This document shows, piece by piece, positions 22,815 to 30,539 of a stretch of 31,550 bases of DNA. Position 1 is the stretch's first letter. Every line of letters begins with the position of its first letter. The DNA is from CAZTLI01 sp964614375. GTDB taxonomy: Bacteria; Chloroflexota; Anaerolineae; Aggregatilineales; Phototrophicaceae. The translations under genes and the position numbers were made by a program. The stretch covers positions 1-31,550 of the forward strand of contig CAZTLI010000007.1 in the NCBI GenBank assembly GCA_964614375.1. The letters are read 5' to 3'. The notes beneath the pieces were generated by a model. The model was not told the DNA's origin. It searched no databases and saw only the letters and a list, made by a program, of their open reading frames with translations.

Positions 22815-23519
22815 GTGACCAAAACGGTGGCACTCATTCCAGCACGCGGCGGTTCTCGGCGTATCCCCCGCAAAAATCTCCTGCCACTCGCAGGCAAACC
22901 CTTGCTCTCCTATACGATTGATGCGGCAGTTCAATCAGGCGTTTTTGATGATATTGTCGTGTCATCTGATGACGAAGACATCTTATCCCTCGCCCGCGCG
23001 TGGGATGTCACCGTTGATGTGCGCCCGGAGTCTTTGCGCGGTGATGCAATTCGTACCGATGATGTCGCCGCTGAATTCGCCACACGCCCGGAAATACAGG
23101 CACGATTTGATAGTCTGGCGGTGATGCTGCCTACCTGTCCCTTTCGCAGCCTGGACGACGTTCAAGGCGCTTATCATCTTTTTCAACGGCACGCTGGCGC
23201 TATATGGGTAATCGGCATCACAGAATATGACTTTCCGCCCCAATTCGCGCTGTCATTAGGTGATGACGGTACGTCGATTACGCCACAAGACCCGGTTGCC
23301 TATCAAATTGTCACCAGCCAACTGCTGGAAAAGTTCTATCGCCCCAATGGGTCAATCTACCTCGCACCGACCCGAAAATTGGCGCAAGAAAAAACCCTCT
23401 TTGGCAGTCCGCTGCACGGCTACATCATGCCGCTGGAACGCTCGTTTGACATTGACTATCCAGTGCAGTTGCAATTTGCCGATTATTTGATGCGTCAGCG
23501 GCTCGATAGTCAGGCTTGA
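22815..23519 (+). CDS. neuA: CMP-nonulosonate (acylneuraminate-type) cytidylyltransferase
   Basis: This is a 234-aa nucleotidyltransferase that transfers CMP from CTP to a nine-carbon acidic sugar. The start motif ALIPARGGSRRIPRKNL lies at about residues 6-22. DDIVVSSDDEDIL follows at about 45-57, then RTDDVAAEF, VMLPTCPFR (the family's LQPTSPLR region), NGSIYLAP near 185-192 and the C-terminal ERSFDIDYP. GTG at 22815 is chosen over an earlier in-frame GTG because GAAGGGA lies 6 nt upstream and the protein then begins just before the motif. The closest functional guess is NeuA, LegF or PseF; the exact sugar is not certain. Its partner synthase (26360-27427) is on the other strand. The gene end overlaps the convergent aminotransferase gene by 10 bp. 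Confidence 0.85.
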   Translation: MTKTVALIPARGGSRRIPRKNLLPLAGKPLLSYTIDAAVQSGVFDDIVVSSDDEDILSLARAWDVTVDVRPESLRGDAIRTDDVAAEFATRPEIQARFDSLAVMLPTCPFRSLDDVQGAYHLFQRHAGAIWVIGITEYDFPPQFALSLGDDGTSITPQDPVAYQIVTSQLLEKFYRPNGSIYLAPTRKLAQEKTLFGSPLHGYIMPLERSFDIDYPVQLQFADYLMRQRLDSQA

Positions 23520-24970
23520 CTCAACTGCGCTTCTTTCAAGGCATGTTGAATAGATGCACACACTCTGTCTACATCTTCCAGCTTGATATTGTTCGCGGTC
23601 GGCAGGTTCATGCCGCGTTCGGCTAACAACGTCGATGTCGGGAAGTCACCGCCGCCTGCTTGCTCACGATAGGCGGGTTGCACATGCAGCGGATAAAAAA
23701 ACTGCCGTGTTTCGATATTGCGTTCTGCCAGACGGTCAATCAACTCATCGCGGCTAATGCCAGCAGCGTCTTCATCCACCAGAATGCTATACAACCAGTA
23801 GACACTTTTTGCCCATGCTGCTTCCGGCGGACGCGTGATTCCCGGCAGGCCGTCTAGTTGCTCATTGTAGCGTGCCACCACCTTCTTGCGATATGAAAGG
23901 AAATCATCCACACGTTCCAACTGTGCCAGCCCAATCGCCGCCTGTAAATTGGTCATGCGATAATTGTAACCGGGATATAGATGCCAGTAGCGTTTGCCAT
24001 CTTGCATCCCATGTGAACGCAGGACGCTCATTTTCTCGTAAATATCGGGATTGTTGGTGGTGACCATGCCGCCTTCGCCCGTCGTGATGATTTTATTGGC
24101 GAAGAAGCTAAACATGCCGACATCGCCTATACCCCCAACACGCTGACCACGATATTCCGCGCCCATCGCTTCGGCACAATCCTCAACCACATACAGGCCA
24201 TGTCGGTTTGCCACGTCAAGCACGGGCTGCATATCGGCGGGATGCCCATAAATGTGAACGGGCATAATGGCTTTGGTGCGCGGCGTGATGTTCGCAGCGA
24301 CATCAGCCACGTCGATTGTCCACGTTTCGCGGTCTACATCAACAAATACGGGTGTCGCCCCACAGTGATAGACCACATTTGCCGATGCGCCGAAGGTGAG
24401 GTCTGGCACAATCACCTCGTCACCGGGTCCTATATCCAGTCCCAATAATGCCAGATGCAGCGCCGTCGTGCCGCTGGAAGCACTGAGGGCATATTTCACC
24501 CCGATATATTCGGCGAACTGCTGTTCAAAACGGGTGACATACTCCCCGCGCGATGAAATCCAGTTGGACGTAATACAATCACTGATATATTTAAGCTCAT
24601 TACCACCCAATGACGGCTCCATCACCGGGATGCGCCAGAATTCCGCCCATGACAGCATATCTACAGGATGACCAGCTTCGTCAACAATTGGCAGATGGCG
24701 AATGACTTCACTGAGCAGTGCTGTATTTTCCTGCCGGGACAGGCGTGTACTGCCCGCTGTGAACTGTCGGTTCATGTGCTGGACAACGTTATCGGTCATT
24801 TGCGCGCCTTTCAACAGGCGTCGGCGCACATCGCCATCGGTCAAGATGCCAGTTAATACATTGTGCGTGTCTACAACCAGTGTAATACCCATCGCGCCCC
24901 GATCAATGGCCTCCAATGCGTCGCGCATGGTTGCCTGTTCAGATAGGGTGATGTCCTGTAGATTCATCAT
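23510..24970 (-). CDS. CBS-pair / DegT-DnrJ-EryC1-StrS aminotransferase fusion (LegC-like)
   Basis: This is a 486-aa fusion. Residues 1-110 form a CBS pair (LQDITLSEQATMRDALEAID, VLTGILTDGDVRRRLLKG, HLPIVDEAGHPVDML). In known legionaminic acid pathways such a pair is attached to the nucleotidyltransferase PtmE. Residues 116-480 are a PLP aminotransferase of the sugar-modifying family: SGTTALHLAL at about 166-175, VVEDCAEAMGAEYRGQ with Asp264, and the PLP Lys293 in FFANKIITTGEGG. It likely makes a 4-amino sugar for the nine-carbon acid. Two ATGs stand side by side at 24970 and 24967 with no strong Shine-Dalgarno sequence. It is the last gene of the eight-gene minus-strand operon, 41 bp after the TIM-barrel gene. 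Confidence 0.88.
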   Translation of the reverse strand: MMNLQDITLSEQATMRDALEAIDRGAMGITLVVDTHNVLTGILTDGDVRRRLLKGAQMTDNVVQHMNRQFTAGSTRLSRQENTALLSEVIRHLPIVDEAGHPVDMLSWAEFWRIPVMEPSLGGNELKYISDCITSNWISSRGEYVTRFEQQFAEYIGVKYALSASSGTTALHLALLGLDIGPGDEVIVPDLTFGASANVVYHCGATPVFVDVDRETWTIDVADVAANITPRTKAIMPVHIYGHPADMQPVLDVANRHGLYVVEDCAEAMGAEYRGQRVGGIGDVGMFSFFANKIITTGEGGMVTTNNPDIYEKMSVLRSHGMQDGKRYWHLYPGYNYRMTNLQAAIGLAQLERVDDFLSYRKKVVARYNEQLDGLPGITRPPEAAWAKSVYWLYSILVDEDAAGISRDELIDRLAERNIETRQFFYPLHVQPAYREQAGGGDFPTSTLLAERGMNLPTANNIKLEDVDRVCASIQHALKEAQLSQA

Positions 24971-25011
24971 GGTTCTATACTTTCGCTTTCTGCATACCCA
25001 TTGGGCGAGAA

Positions 25012-25899
25012 TTAACCGTATCCTGATTCTAGCACGATCTGCTGCTGCTGAAGCATGAGGTCTGGCGTAAGATTATAGGCTTCGATGACGACAGGCAGGT
25101 GCCGGAAGTCCTTTAGCAGTGGCAGAAACCACGTATCAGCCGATAACGGCAAGTTCTGGTCGCGCTGTCCATCATTATCGCTCAGATGCAAGCATCCGAC
25201 GTAGGGTGCTAGGCGTCGCACAAAGTCGATCCGGTCAAACCCATAAGTATTGGCGGTCACTGCCAGATGACCAAGGTCAATCAGCACACCGACCGTATCA
25301 TCTGCGATGTTTGTCAATAGACGTTCATATTCATCAGCCGACGCCATCAACAACACACGTTCGCGATAAGCCGCTTCTTTAGTCGGCGCGACGACGTTAT
25401 TTTCAAGCAGTAAGCGCACACCCTTTGAGCGTGCATACCCCGCAAGTGTTTTTACGCTATCGACAAAAATGTGGTAGGCCGTTTCATAGTCCACACGTTT
25501 TTCCGCTGCGATATGTGCCTGTTTATCCGGTTGACCTAAATCGTCAGGTGAAAGTTGGAGCGCAAAGCCGCTGTGGACGCTGTAAAATGGCGCGCCGAAT
25601 TCAGTACACAGGTCGATGGCATTACGGCACATCGCCAGACTGCGTGCAAGCGTGTCCTCATCAACCGCCGCCAGATTGAGGACGAACGGGTCTTCAGGTG
25701 GTGGGAAATAATTGTGAATGAGATAAGTCAGGTGGGACGATGAACTACGAAGCGGGTCGAGCAAGTTCGGACTATAGTCCATACCCGCACTGAGTTCGAT
25801 GTGTGAAATACCCGCCGCCAACGCCCGTTCGACCAGTTCTTGCGACGTGCGGACACCAAAAGCGCCTGAAGAAAAATATATGTCACGCTGTGCGGTCAC
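25012..25899 (-). CDS. Sugar phosphate isomerase/epimerase-like TIM-barrel protein
   Basis: This is a 295-aa protein of the xylose isomerase-like/AP endonuclease 2 fold. Typical strands are GISHIELSAGMDYSPN, FYSVHSGFAL, VRLLLENNVV, VGVLIDLGHLAVTANT, VGCLHLSDNDGQRDQN and LPVVIEAYN. They place the Glu, Asp, His and Glu metal ligands at strand ends (Glu in LLEN, Asp and His in LIDLGH, His in LHLSDN, Glu in VIEAY). It probably isomerises, epimerises or hydrolyses a sugar or sugar derivative in the glycan pathway. The start is GTG at 25899, forming a GTGA overlap with the acetyltransferase stop. Its specific step is unknown; no NeuC/LegG-type hydrolysing epimerase is visible in the window. Confidence 0.8.
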   Translation of the reverse strand: MTAQRDIYFSSGAFGVRTSQELVERALAAGISHIELSAGMDYSPNLLDPLRSSSSHLTYLIHNYFPPPEDPFVLNLAAVDEDTLARSLAMCRNAIDLCTEFGAPFYSVHSGFALQLSPDDLGQPDKQAHIAAEKRVDYETAYHIFVDSVKTLAGYARSKGVRLLLENNVVAPTKEAAYRERVLLMASADEYERLLTNIADDTVGVLIDLGHLAVTANTYGFDRIDFVRRLAPYVGCLHLSDNDGQRDQNLPLSADTWFLPLLKDFRHLPVVIEAYNLTPDLMLQQQQIVLESGYG

Positions 25900-26363
25900 C
25901 AGCGCAGCTCCATCACATGATGCCCGTTGCGCGAGTCAACTTCAAGAAAGCGAAAGCCTTCGCGCTCGTACATCGTCCGGGCCGGGGTGTTATCGGGATG
26001 AACTTTAAGCATCAGCGCTTCTACAGCATTCAACCGACACCAGCTAATGCAATACCGCAGTGTCAGCGAGGCCAACCCTTTTCGCGCAAAAGGGCGTGTG
26101 ATATAGACGCCATAGGCAGGTCGCTTGTAGCCCTCATCAAAGCCGCGCAGCATGAAGAAGCCTGCTAATGTGTCACCACAGCGCAGTCCCCAATAACGGT
26201 CTGCGCGGGCGGCCTCAAGTCGTTCGTGAAGTGAATCGGCCTCGAACGAAAACGGGATGAAATACTGCTGATAATCGTCCGCGTCAGCCCGCAATGCCGC
26301 CGCAAGTTCTGAAGCGTGTTCGGGCAGCAAGCGAAAGATGGTGATGTCTTGCAAGTTGGTCAT
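25896..26363 (-). CDS. GNAT family N-acetyltransferase
   Basis: This is a 155-aa acetyltransferase. The GNAT fold is seen from FRLLPEHASELAAALRAD, the strand GLRCGDTLAGFFMLRGF and YGVYITRPFARKGLASLTLR (the acetyl-CoA loop, a variant of RGKGLG), to the end NTPARTMYEREGFRFLEVD. The start at 26363 forms ATGA with the stop of the synthase gene, so it is coupled to it; the longer frame is unlikely. In legionaminic/pseudaminic pathways an N-acetyltransferase modifies the 4-amino group made by the aminotransferase, and GNAT enzymes (PseH) do this in pseudaminic acid synthesis. This is the likely role here, but it is inferred from position. Confidence 0.8.
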   Translation of the reverse strand: MTNLQDITIFRLLPEHASELAAALRADADDYQQYFIPFSFEADSLHERLEAARADRYWGLRCGDTLAGFFMLRGFDEGYKRPAYGVYITRPFARKGLASLTLRYCISWCRLNAVEALMLKVHPDNTPARTMYEREGFRFLEVDSRNGHHVMELRW

Positions 26364-27427
26364 GCGTCCGCCTTTTGCCCAATGTGCGCCCAATCCAACA
26401 ACGTATCTGTCGGAATATCGCTTATAGCAACTCGTCCGACGACTTCATCAAACAGCATTGGTGATAATCCAGTTGCAGGACGCTTGAACGTGAGCATGTC
26501 GGCGGTGATGGTCTCACCAGTGGCAATATCGCGCTTGGCGACGATGCTGCGCCGCATCCCGACAGCATTCTCCTGTTCAATGGCACACGGAATTTTAATC
26601 CCAGTGCCGAGCGTTTGCTCTGTCTCGCGGATGTTGCGAATCAACCGGGCGAACATTGCCGGGTCGGCAGACGAGGAGTGGTCTGGGCCGGGGAGTGACG
26701 TATCCAGCGTGAAATGCTTTTCGATGACACATGCGCCGAGCGCAATCGACGCAATGCAGGCGCTGTCGGTCTGTGTATGGTCGGAATAACCCACAAGCAC
26801 ATCCAGCGCATCACGCATCGCAGGCATAGCGCGCAAATTAGCATCTTCGGGTCGCGACGGATAATTGGTCGTGCATTGCAATACCACGAACTGTTGGTTG
26901 CCAGTCTCGCGAATTGAGCGAACCGCAGCATCGACTTCGCTCAATGTCCCCATACCCGTTGAGATAAGCAGTGGTTTGTCTTTACGGGCCACGTATTGCA
27001 GCAAATACGGTTCGACCAGATGGATAGACGCTAGCTTAAAGGCCGGAAAACCCAATTCATCCAGAAAATCGACATCTTCAACATTATAAGGTGTGGAAAT
27101 CAACACAATATCGAGGTCATGTGCGAGTTTCAATAAATCACGATAGGCAGCAAAATCTAGTTCGAGTTCGCGCAGCATCTCGACCTGTGACTGCTGCGGG
27201 TCGGTGGTCTGTAATTGATATTGGGCTTTTGGCGCGCTGCGGGTGACGACACGTTCCGCTTTGAAGGTCTGGAATTTGACACAATCCGCGCCGATGCGTT
27301 TGGCTTCGTGGATAAGCTGTCGCGCCATGTCAATATCGCCATTATGATTGACACCCGCTTCGGCAATGATGAAGCAGGGCTGTCCATCACCGATGAGGCG
27401 TCCGCCTATTTGCACCGTCTTGCTCAT
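26360..27427 (-). CDS. neuB: NeuB-family nonulosonic acid synthase (sialic/legionaminic acid synthase)
   Basis: This is a 355-aa enzyme expected to condense phosphoenolpyruvate with a six-carbon amino sugar to give a nine-carbon acid. The NeuB barrel shows FIIAEAGVNHNG at 19-30, CVKFQTFKAERVV at 49-61, ISTPYNVEDVDFL, FKLAS, LLISTGMGTLSEVD, LQCTTNYPSRPEDANL, LVGYSDHT and the metal-site region IEKHFTLD ending GPDHSSS. The C-terminal SAF (antifreeze-like) domain covers about 290-350 (SIVAKRDIATGETITADML, then GRVAISDIPTDTLLDW). AAGGAC lies 8 nt before the ATG at 27427. Linked genes (CMP transferase, LegC-like aminotransferase, acetyltransferase) favour a legionaminic-like product over simple Neu5Ac. 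Confidence 0.9.
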   Translation of the reverse strand: MSKTVQIGGRLIGDGQPCFIIAEAGVNHNGDIDMARQLIHEAKRIGADCVKFQTFKAERVVTRSAPKAQYQLQTTDPQQSQVEMLRELELDFAAYRDLLKLAHDLDIVLISTPYNVEDVDFLDELGFPAFKLASIHLVEPYLLQYVARKDKPLLISTGMGTLSEVDAAVRSIRETGNQQFVVLQCTTNYPSRPEDANLRAMPAMRDALDVLVGYSDHTQTDSACIASIALGACVIEKHFTLDTSLPGPDHSSSADPAMFARLIRNIRETEQTLGTGIKIPCAIEQENAVGMRRSIVAKRDIATGETITADMLTFKRPATGLSPMLFDEVVGRVAISDIPTDTLLDWAHIGQKADA

Positions 27428-27436
27428 GTCATGTCC

Positions 27437-28819
27437 TTAATGTGCTGCCAACCCGGCGTCTTTTAAGAAATCTGCGATGCGTGTTTGCCAGTTATCTGCC
27501 CACAAGTCCCGCGCATTGTATGCTGAATAACCGCTAGAGTCATCCTGTATCAGTGTAACCAGTTCATCTGTTGATGAAAATGCCGTTCCGATACCATCCG
27601 GCACGGCGTCGTTTTCGAGCACGAAAATGCGCTTATCAGGGAACAGCACCGTCTCAAACAATGTTGTGGATGTCGCCCCGATTACAATGGCGCTGGCAGC
27701 GATGAGCGCATGGATATTATCCAATTTTTTGATGGTGACGTTCGGTAAATCAGACAGACTTTCATAGCGTTCGACAAAGCCGATTTCGCCCGGATGCAGC
27801 TTGAATATCAGGCTATAATCCGGCAGCGTGCGCGATAAAGCATGTGTGATCTCCACCATTTTATGGGTCACTGTGCCTTGCGAGACGATGAGAATCTGTT
27901 TAGGGGCGCTAGTGACACTTTCAGCTAAGTGTCCGACATTTTCCATTAGGGCGGGATAACCAATGCTGACCTGCTGGCACGGAATGCGTATCTGCTGCTC
28001 CCAATAACTGCCAAAACTCAAGAAGACATCCGGCAAATACGTCCGCGCTGGATGCGCCTCATCATAGAGTACGTCATCAGGATAGTTATAGGCCGGATGT
28101 TCCCGATGCACCATGCCGTGCTGTGCTTCAATGACTTTGAAATCGTGTTCATGCAATATTCTTGTGACAGCCGCATTCGAGCCAAGATAACAGGCCGTCT
28201 GCACAAATGCGACAGGTTCATCAATACGCGGTAAAACATAGCTGGCAAGGATTTCACGCAGCGCCAGGCTATACATCACATGATGTCTAAGAGACTGTAT
28301 TATTGCAACGGGATTGACCAGAGGATAGTGCTGATGGAGATGCTGTGAAAACTCAGCAATGATCTTCTCTGCCTGTGGCGAGAGGTTGATATGGCGTGCT
28401 GCTGCTAATCGCAGGAAAAAGAACGCATCCTGCAAAATCGCGGTGTATTGGTTCGGCGCGCTAAACGCATCTGAAACTCTGCCAAACCCGCTTTCCTCTA
28501 TAATGAGCGCATTTGGGATGTGCTCGTAAAAATAGCGGTGGACTCCATTGTCCCGGTAACGCTTGAAAAATAGGGTTGAGTGATGCTGCCGCTGGAAAAA
28601 CAGCCATCGCAGTGTTTTCAAGTATTTTGTCCACAACCGGGGTTTGAGTTTCAGCCAGCGCGATGTGCCTTTGCTGTGGGGTGTATAATCGCGTGTTGAT
28701 GCCAGCATCGTCTGCAAGACATTGAAGCGCACACCCGGCCACAAGTGAATGCCTCGAACCTCAGCGTCCCACAGGCGCGCCGCGCTTTCGATTGCAAGGA
28801 AGGCGTCAAAGTCCGACAT
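27437..28819 (-). CDS. Putative GT-B fold glycosyltransferase of surface-glycan type
   Basis: This is a 460-aa protein that I place only at the fold level. The C-terminal half looks like a GT-B nucleotide-binding domain: KQILIVSQGTVTHKMVEIT, YSLIFKLHPGE with the conserved Lys-His-Pro, LPNVTIKKLDNIHALIAAS, then IGATSTTLFETVLFPDKRIF. These features occur in capsule, polysialyl and CDP-glycerol type transferases. The middle has EAQHGMVHREHPAYNYP, also seen in capsular polysaccharide proteins. There is no signal peptide and no clear membrane helix, so it is cytoplasmic or peripheral. The ATG at 28819 is used because earlier codons overlap the aminotransferase gene and are not family-like; no good Shine-Dalgarno sequence is seen. 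It lies between the wbp-like genes and neuB, and may transfer the nonulosonate or diacetamido sugar. Confidence 0.65.
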   Translation of the reverse strand: MSDFDAFLAIESAARLWDAEVRGIHLWPGVRFNVLQTMLASTRDYTPHSKGTSRWLKLKPRLWTKYLKTLRWLFFQRQHHSTLFFKRYRDNGVHRYFYEHIPNALIIEESGFGRVSDAFSAPNQYTAILQDAFFFLRLAAARHINLSPQAEKIIAEFSQHLHQHYPLVNPVAIIQSLRHHVMYSLALREILASYVLPRIDEPVAFVQTACYLGSNAAVTRILHEHDFKVIEAQHGMVHREHPAYNYPDDVLYDEAHPARTYLPDVFLSFGSYWEQQIRIPCQQVSIGYPALMENVGHLAESVTSAPKQILIVSQGTVTHKMVEITHALSRTLPDYSLIFKLHPGEIGFVERYESLSDLPNVTIKKLDNIHALIAASAIVIGATSTTLFETVLFPDKRIFVLENDAVPDGIGTAFSSTDELVTLIQDDSSGYSAYNARDLWADNWQTRIADFLKDAGLAAH

Positions 28820-28836
28820 CGTGTTCGCGCACGCTG

Positions 28837-29949
28837 CTACTGCTGTAACGCCCGTTTGAGCGTAGTAACGACCCGTTCCTGCCGGGCTTCGGTGAGATGA
28901 GGCCACATCGGTAAGCTGAGGACTTCGCCAGCGGCCTGCTCCGCGCGCGGCAGTGAGAGCTGCATATCGGCATAAACGGGCAGTTGGTGCATTGGGATGG
29001 GATAGTAAACCATCGTCTGAACGCCATCTGCCGCCAATTTCGCTTTGATCTCATCGCGCCGACCATCCTGCACACGAATCGTATATTGATGATACACATG
29101 ACACACATCCGGCGCTTCTGTCGGCAGGGTGATGCCGGGTACATCTTGTAGCAGAGCGTTGTAACGGTCTGCCGCCGTCCGTCGTGCCATATTCCAGTCG
29201 GCAACGTGCGGCAGTTTCACGCGCAGAATGGCCGCTTGCAGCGTATCCAGACGCGAATTATAGCCGAGTATCTCGTTGTGGTACTTTTTCTTTGAGCCAT
29301 GCGCCCGCAGCATTCGCGCCATGTCTGCAATAGCATCATCATCTGTGGTGAAAAGTCCGCCGTCGCCATACGCGCCCAGGTTTTTGGATGGAAAGAAGGA
29401 GAATGCGCCCGCATGACCAATCGTTCCGAGCGTCTGCCCGCGATATGTCCCGCCAAAGGCCTGCGCGACATCTTCCAGCACCAGCAGATTGTGTTTTTGC
29501 GCCAGCGCCATAATCGCGCGCATATCGGCAGACTGTCCGAAGAGATGCACGGGAATGATCGCTTTCGTGCGCGGCGTGATGTGGGCTTCAATCGCATCGG
29601 GGTCAATGTTAAACGTCTGCGGGTCAATATCGACAAAAACAGGCGTCGCACCCAGCAAACTGATGGGTTCGGCGGTGGCGAAGAATGTGAACGGCGTCGT
29701 AATCACCTCATCACCCGGTTCGATGCCCAGCGCTTTCAGACCAATTAGCAGCGCGTCGGTGCCGGAATTCATGGCGATAGCGTGTTTTACGCCGATATAC
29801 TCCGTCAATTCAAGCTCAAATTGTTTGACAGCCTCGCCCATAATGAACTGACCAGACCGCAGCACATCCTGAATCGCCGCGTTTAATTCGTCCCATAACA
29901 GGTCGATTTCGCTGGATAGGTCGAGAATCGGGATAGTGTTGTCAGTCAT
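28837..29949 (-). CDS. wbpE: DegT/DnrJ/EryC1/StrS aminotransferase, WbpE-like
   Basis: This is a 370-aa PLP-dependent sugar aminotransferase. Key parts are IPILDLSSE at the start, MNSGTDALLIGLKALGI at about 60-76, LVLEDVAQAFGGTYRG with Asp160, and the PLP lysine Lys189 in FFPSKNLGAYGDGG. Later blocks are NSRLDTLQAAIL and CHVYHQYTIR. With the neighbouring oxidoreductase and hexapeptide acetyltransferase it matches the WbpB-WbpE-WbpD trio that converts UDP-GlcNAc-uronic acid to UDP-2,3-diacetamido-2,3-dideoxy-glucuronic acid, where WbpE adds the 3-amino group. The start at 29949 (MTDNTIPIL) overlaps the acetyltransferase end by 8 bp and has AGGACA just upstream. The longer frame is not family-like. 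Confidence 0.87.
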   Translation of the reverse strand: MTDNTIPILDLSSEIDLLWDELNAAIQDVLRSGQFIMGEAVKQFELELTEYIGVKHAIAMNSGTDALLIGLKALGIEPGDEVITTPFTFFATAEPISLLGATPVFVDIDPQTFNIDPDAIEAHITPRTKAIIPVHLFGQSADMRAIMALAQKHNLLVLEDVAQAFGGTYRGQTLGTIGHAGAFSFFPSKNLGAYGDGGLFTTDDDAIADMARMLRAHGSKKKYHNEILGYNSRLDTLQAAILRVKLPHVADWNMARRTAADRYNALLQDVPGITLPTEAPDVCHVYHQYTIRVQDGRRDEIKAKLAADGVQTMVYYPIPMHQLPVYADMQLSLPRAEQAAGEVLSLPMWPHLTEARQERVVTTLKRALQQ

Positions 29950-30535
29950 TGTCCTGTCCAATCTGCCGAATGGTATCCGCATCACGCTGCTCATAGTGCC
30001 GTTCACAGGCTTTGCACACCGCCTGATCATTGTCAAATTGTAGGGTTTCGCCACAGGCACACGCCCAACCAATCCGCCGCGCCGGAACACCTGCCATCAA
30101 CGCATAGTCCGGCACATCCTTCGTCACGACTGCGCCAGCGGCGATAAATGCCCATTTGCCCACCGTCACACCACACACAATCGTGGCGTTCGCGCCGATA
30201 CTTGCGCCATAGCATACGCGCGTCGTCTCATAGTCATCGCTGGTATTGCGCGGGAAGGCTGAACGCGGTGTACGCACATTGGTGAAGACCATGCTCGGCC
30301 CACAAAATACATAGTCTTCCAGTATCACGCCCTCGTATAGCGACACATTATTCTGGATTTTGACGCCATTGCCGATGGTGACGTTGTTGGCGACAAACAC
30401 ATTTTGTCCGAACGAGCAGCGTTCGCCAATGATCGCTTTCGCCATCACATGACAGAAGTGCCAGATGCGTGTGCCCGCGCCAATCTGTGCCCCATCGTCC
30501 ACATAGGCCGATTCGTGTGCAAAATAATTGCTCAT
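29942..30535 (-). CDS. wbpD: Hexapeptide-repeat N-acetyltransferase, WbpD-like
   Basis: This is a 197-aa left-handed beta-helix acetyltransferase. It begins SNYFAHESAYVDDGAQIGAG and has TRIWHFCHVM with a catalytic-type His, then hexapeptide repeats (IGERCSFGQNVFVANNVTIG and on), PSMVFTNVRTPRSAFPR, and GANATIVCGVTVGKWAFIAAGAVVTKDV. The C-terminal tail (about 165-185) has CACGE and CKAC, a possible small zinc knuckle. It would acetylate the 3-amino group made by the WbpE-like enzyme. The start at 30535 lies 4 bp after the oxidoreductase stop; a TTG upstream is less likely. Confidence 0.87.
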   Translation of the reverse strand: MSNYFAHESAYVDDGAQIGAGTRIWHFCHVMAKAIIGERCSFGQNVFVANNVTIGNGVKIQNNVSLYEGVILEDYVFCGPSMVFTNVRTPRSAFPRNTSDDYETTRVCYGASIGANATIVCGVTVGKWAFIAAGAVVTKDVPDYALMAGVPARRIGWACACGETLQFDNDQAVCKACERHYEQRDADTIRQIGQDND

Positions 30536-30539
30536 AGGG

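Noticed and set aside
23520..26363. Shared NLQDIT start of the CBS-aminotransferase and the GNAT protein as a duplicated leader
   Set aside because: Only six residues match with different codons, and LQDI is a common start of CBS pairs, so chance is sufficient.
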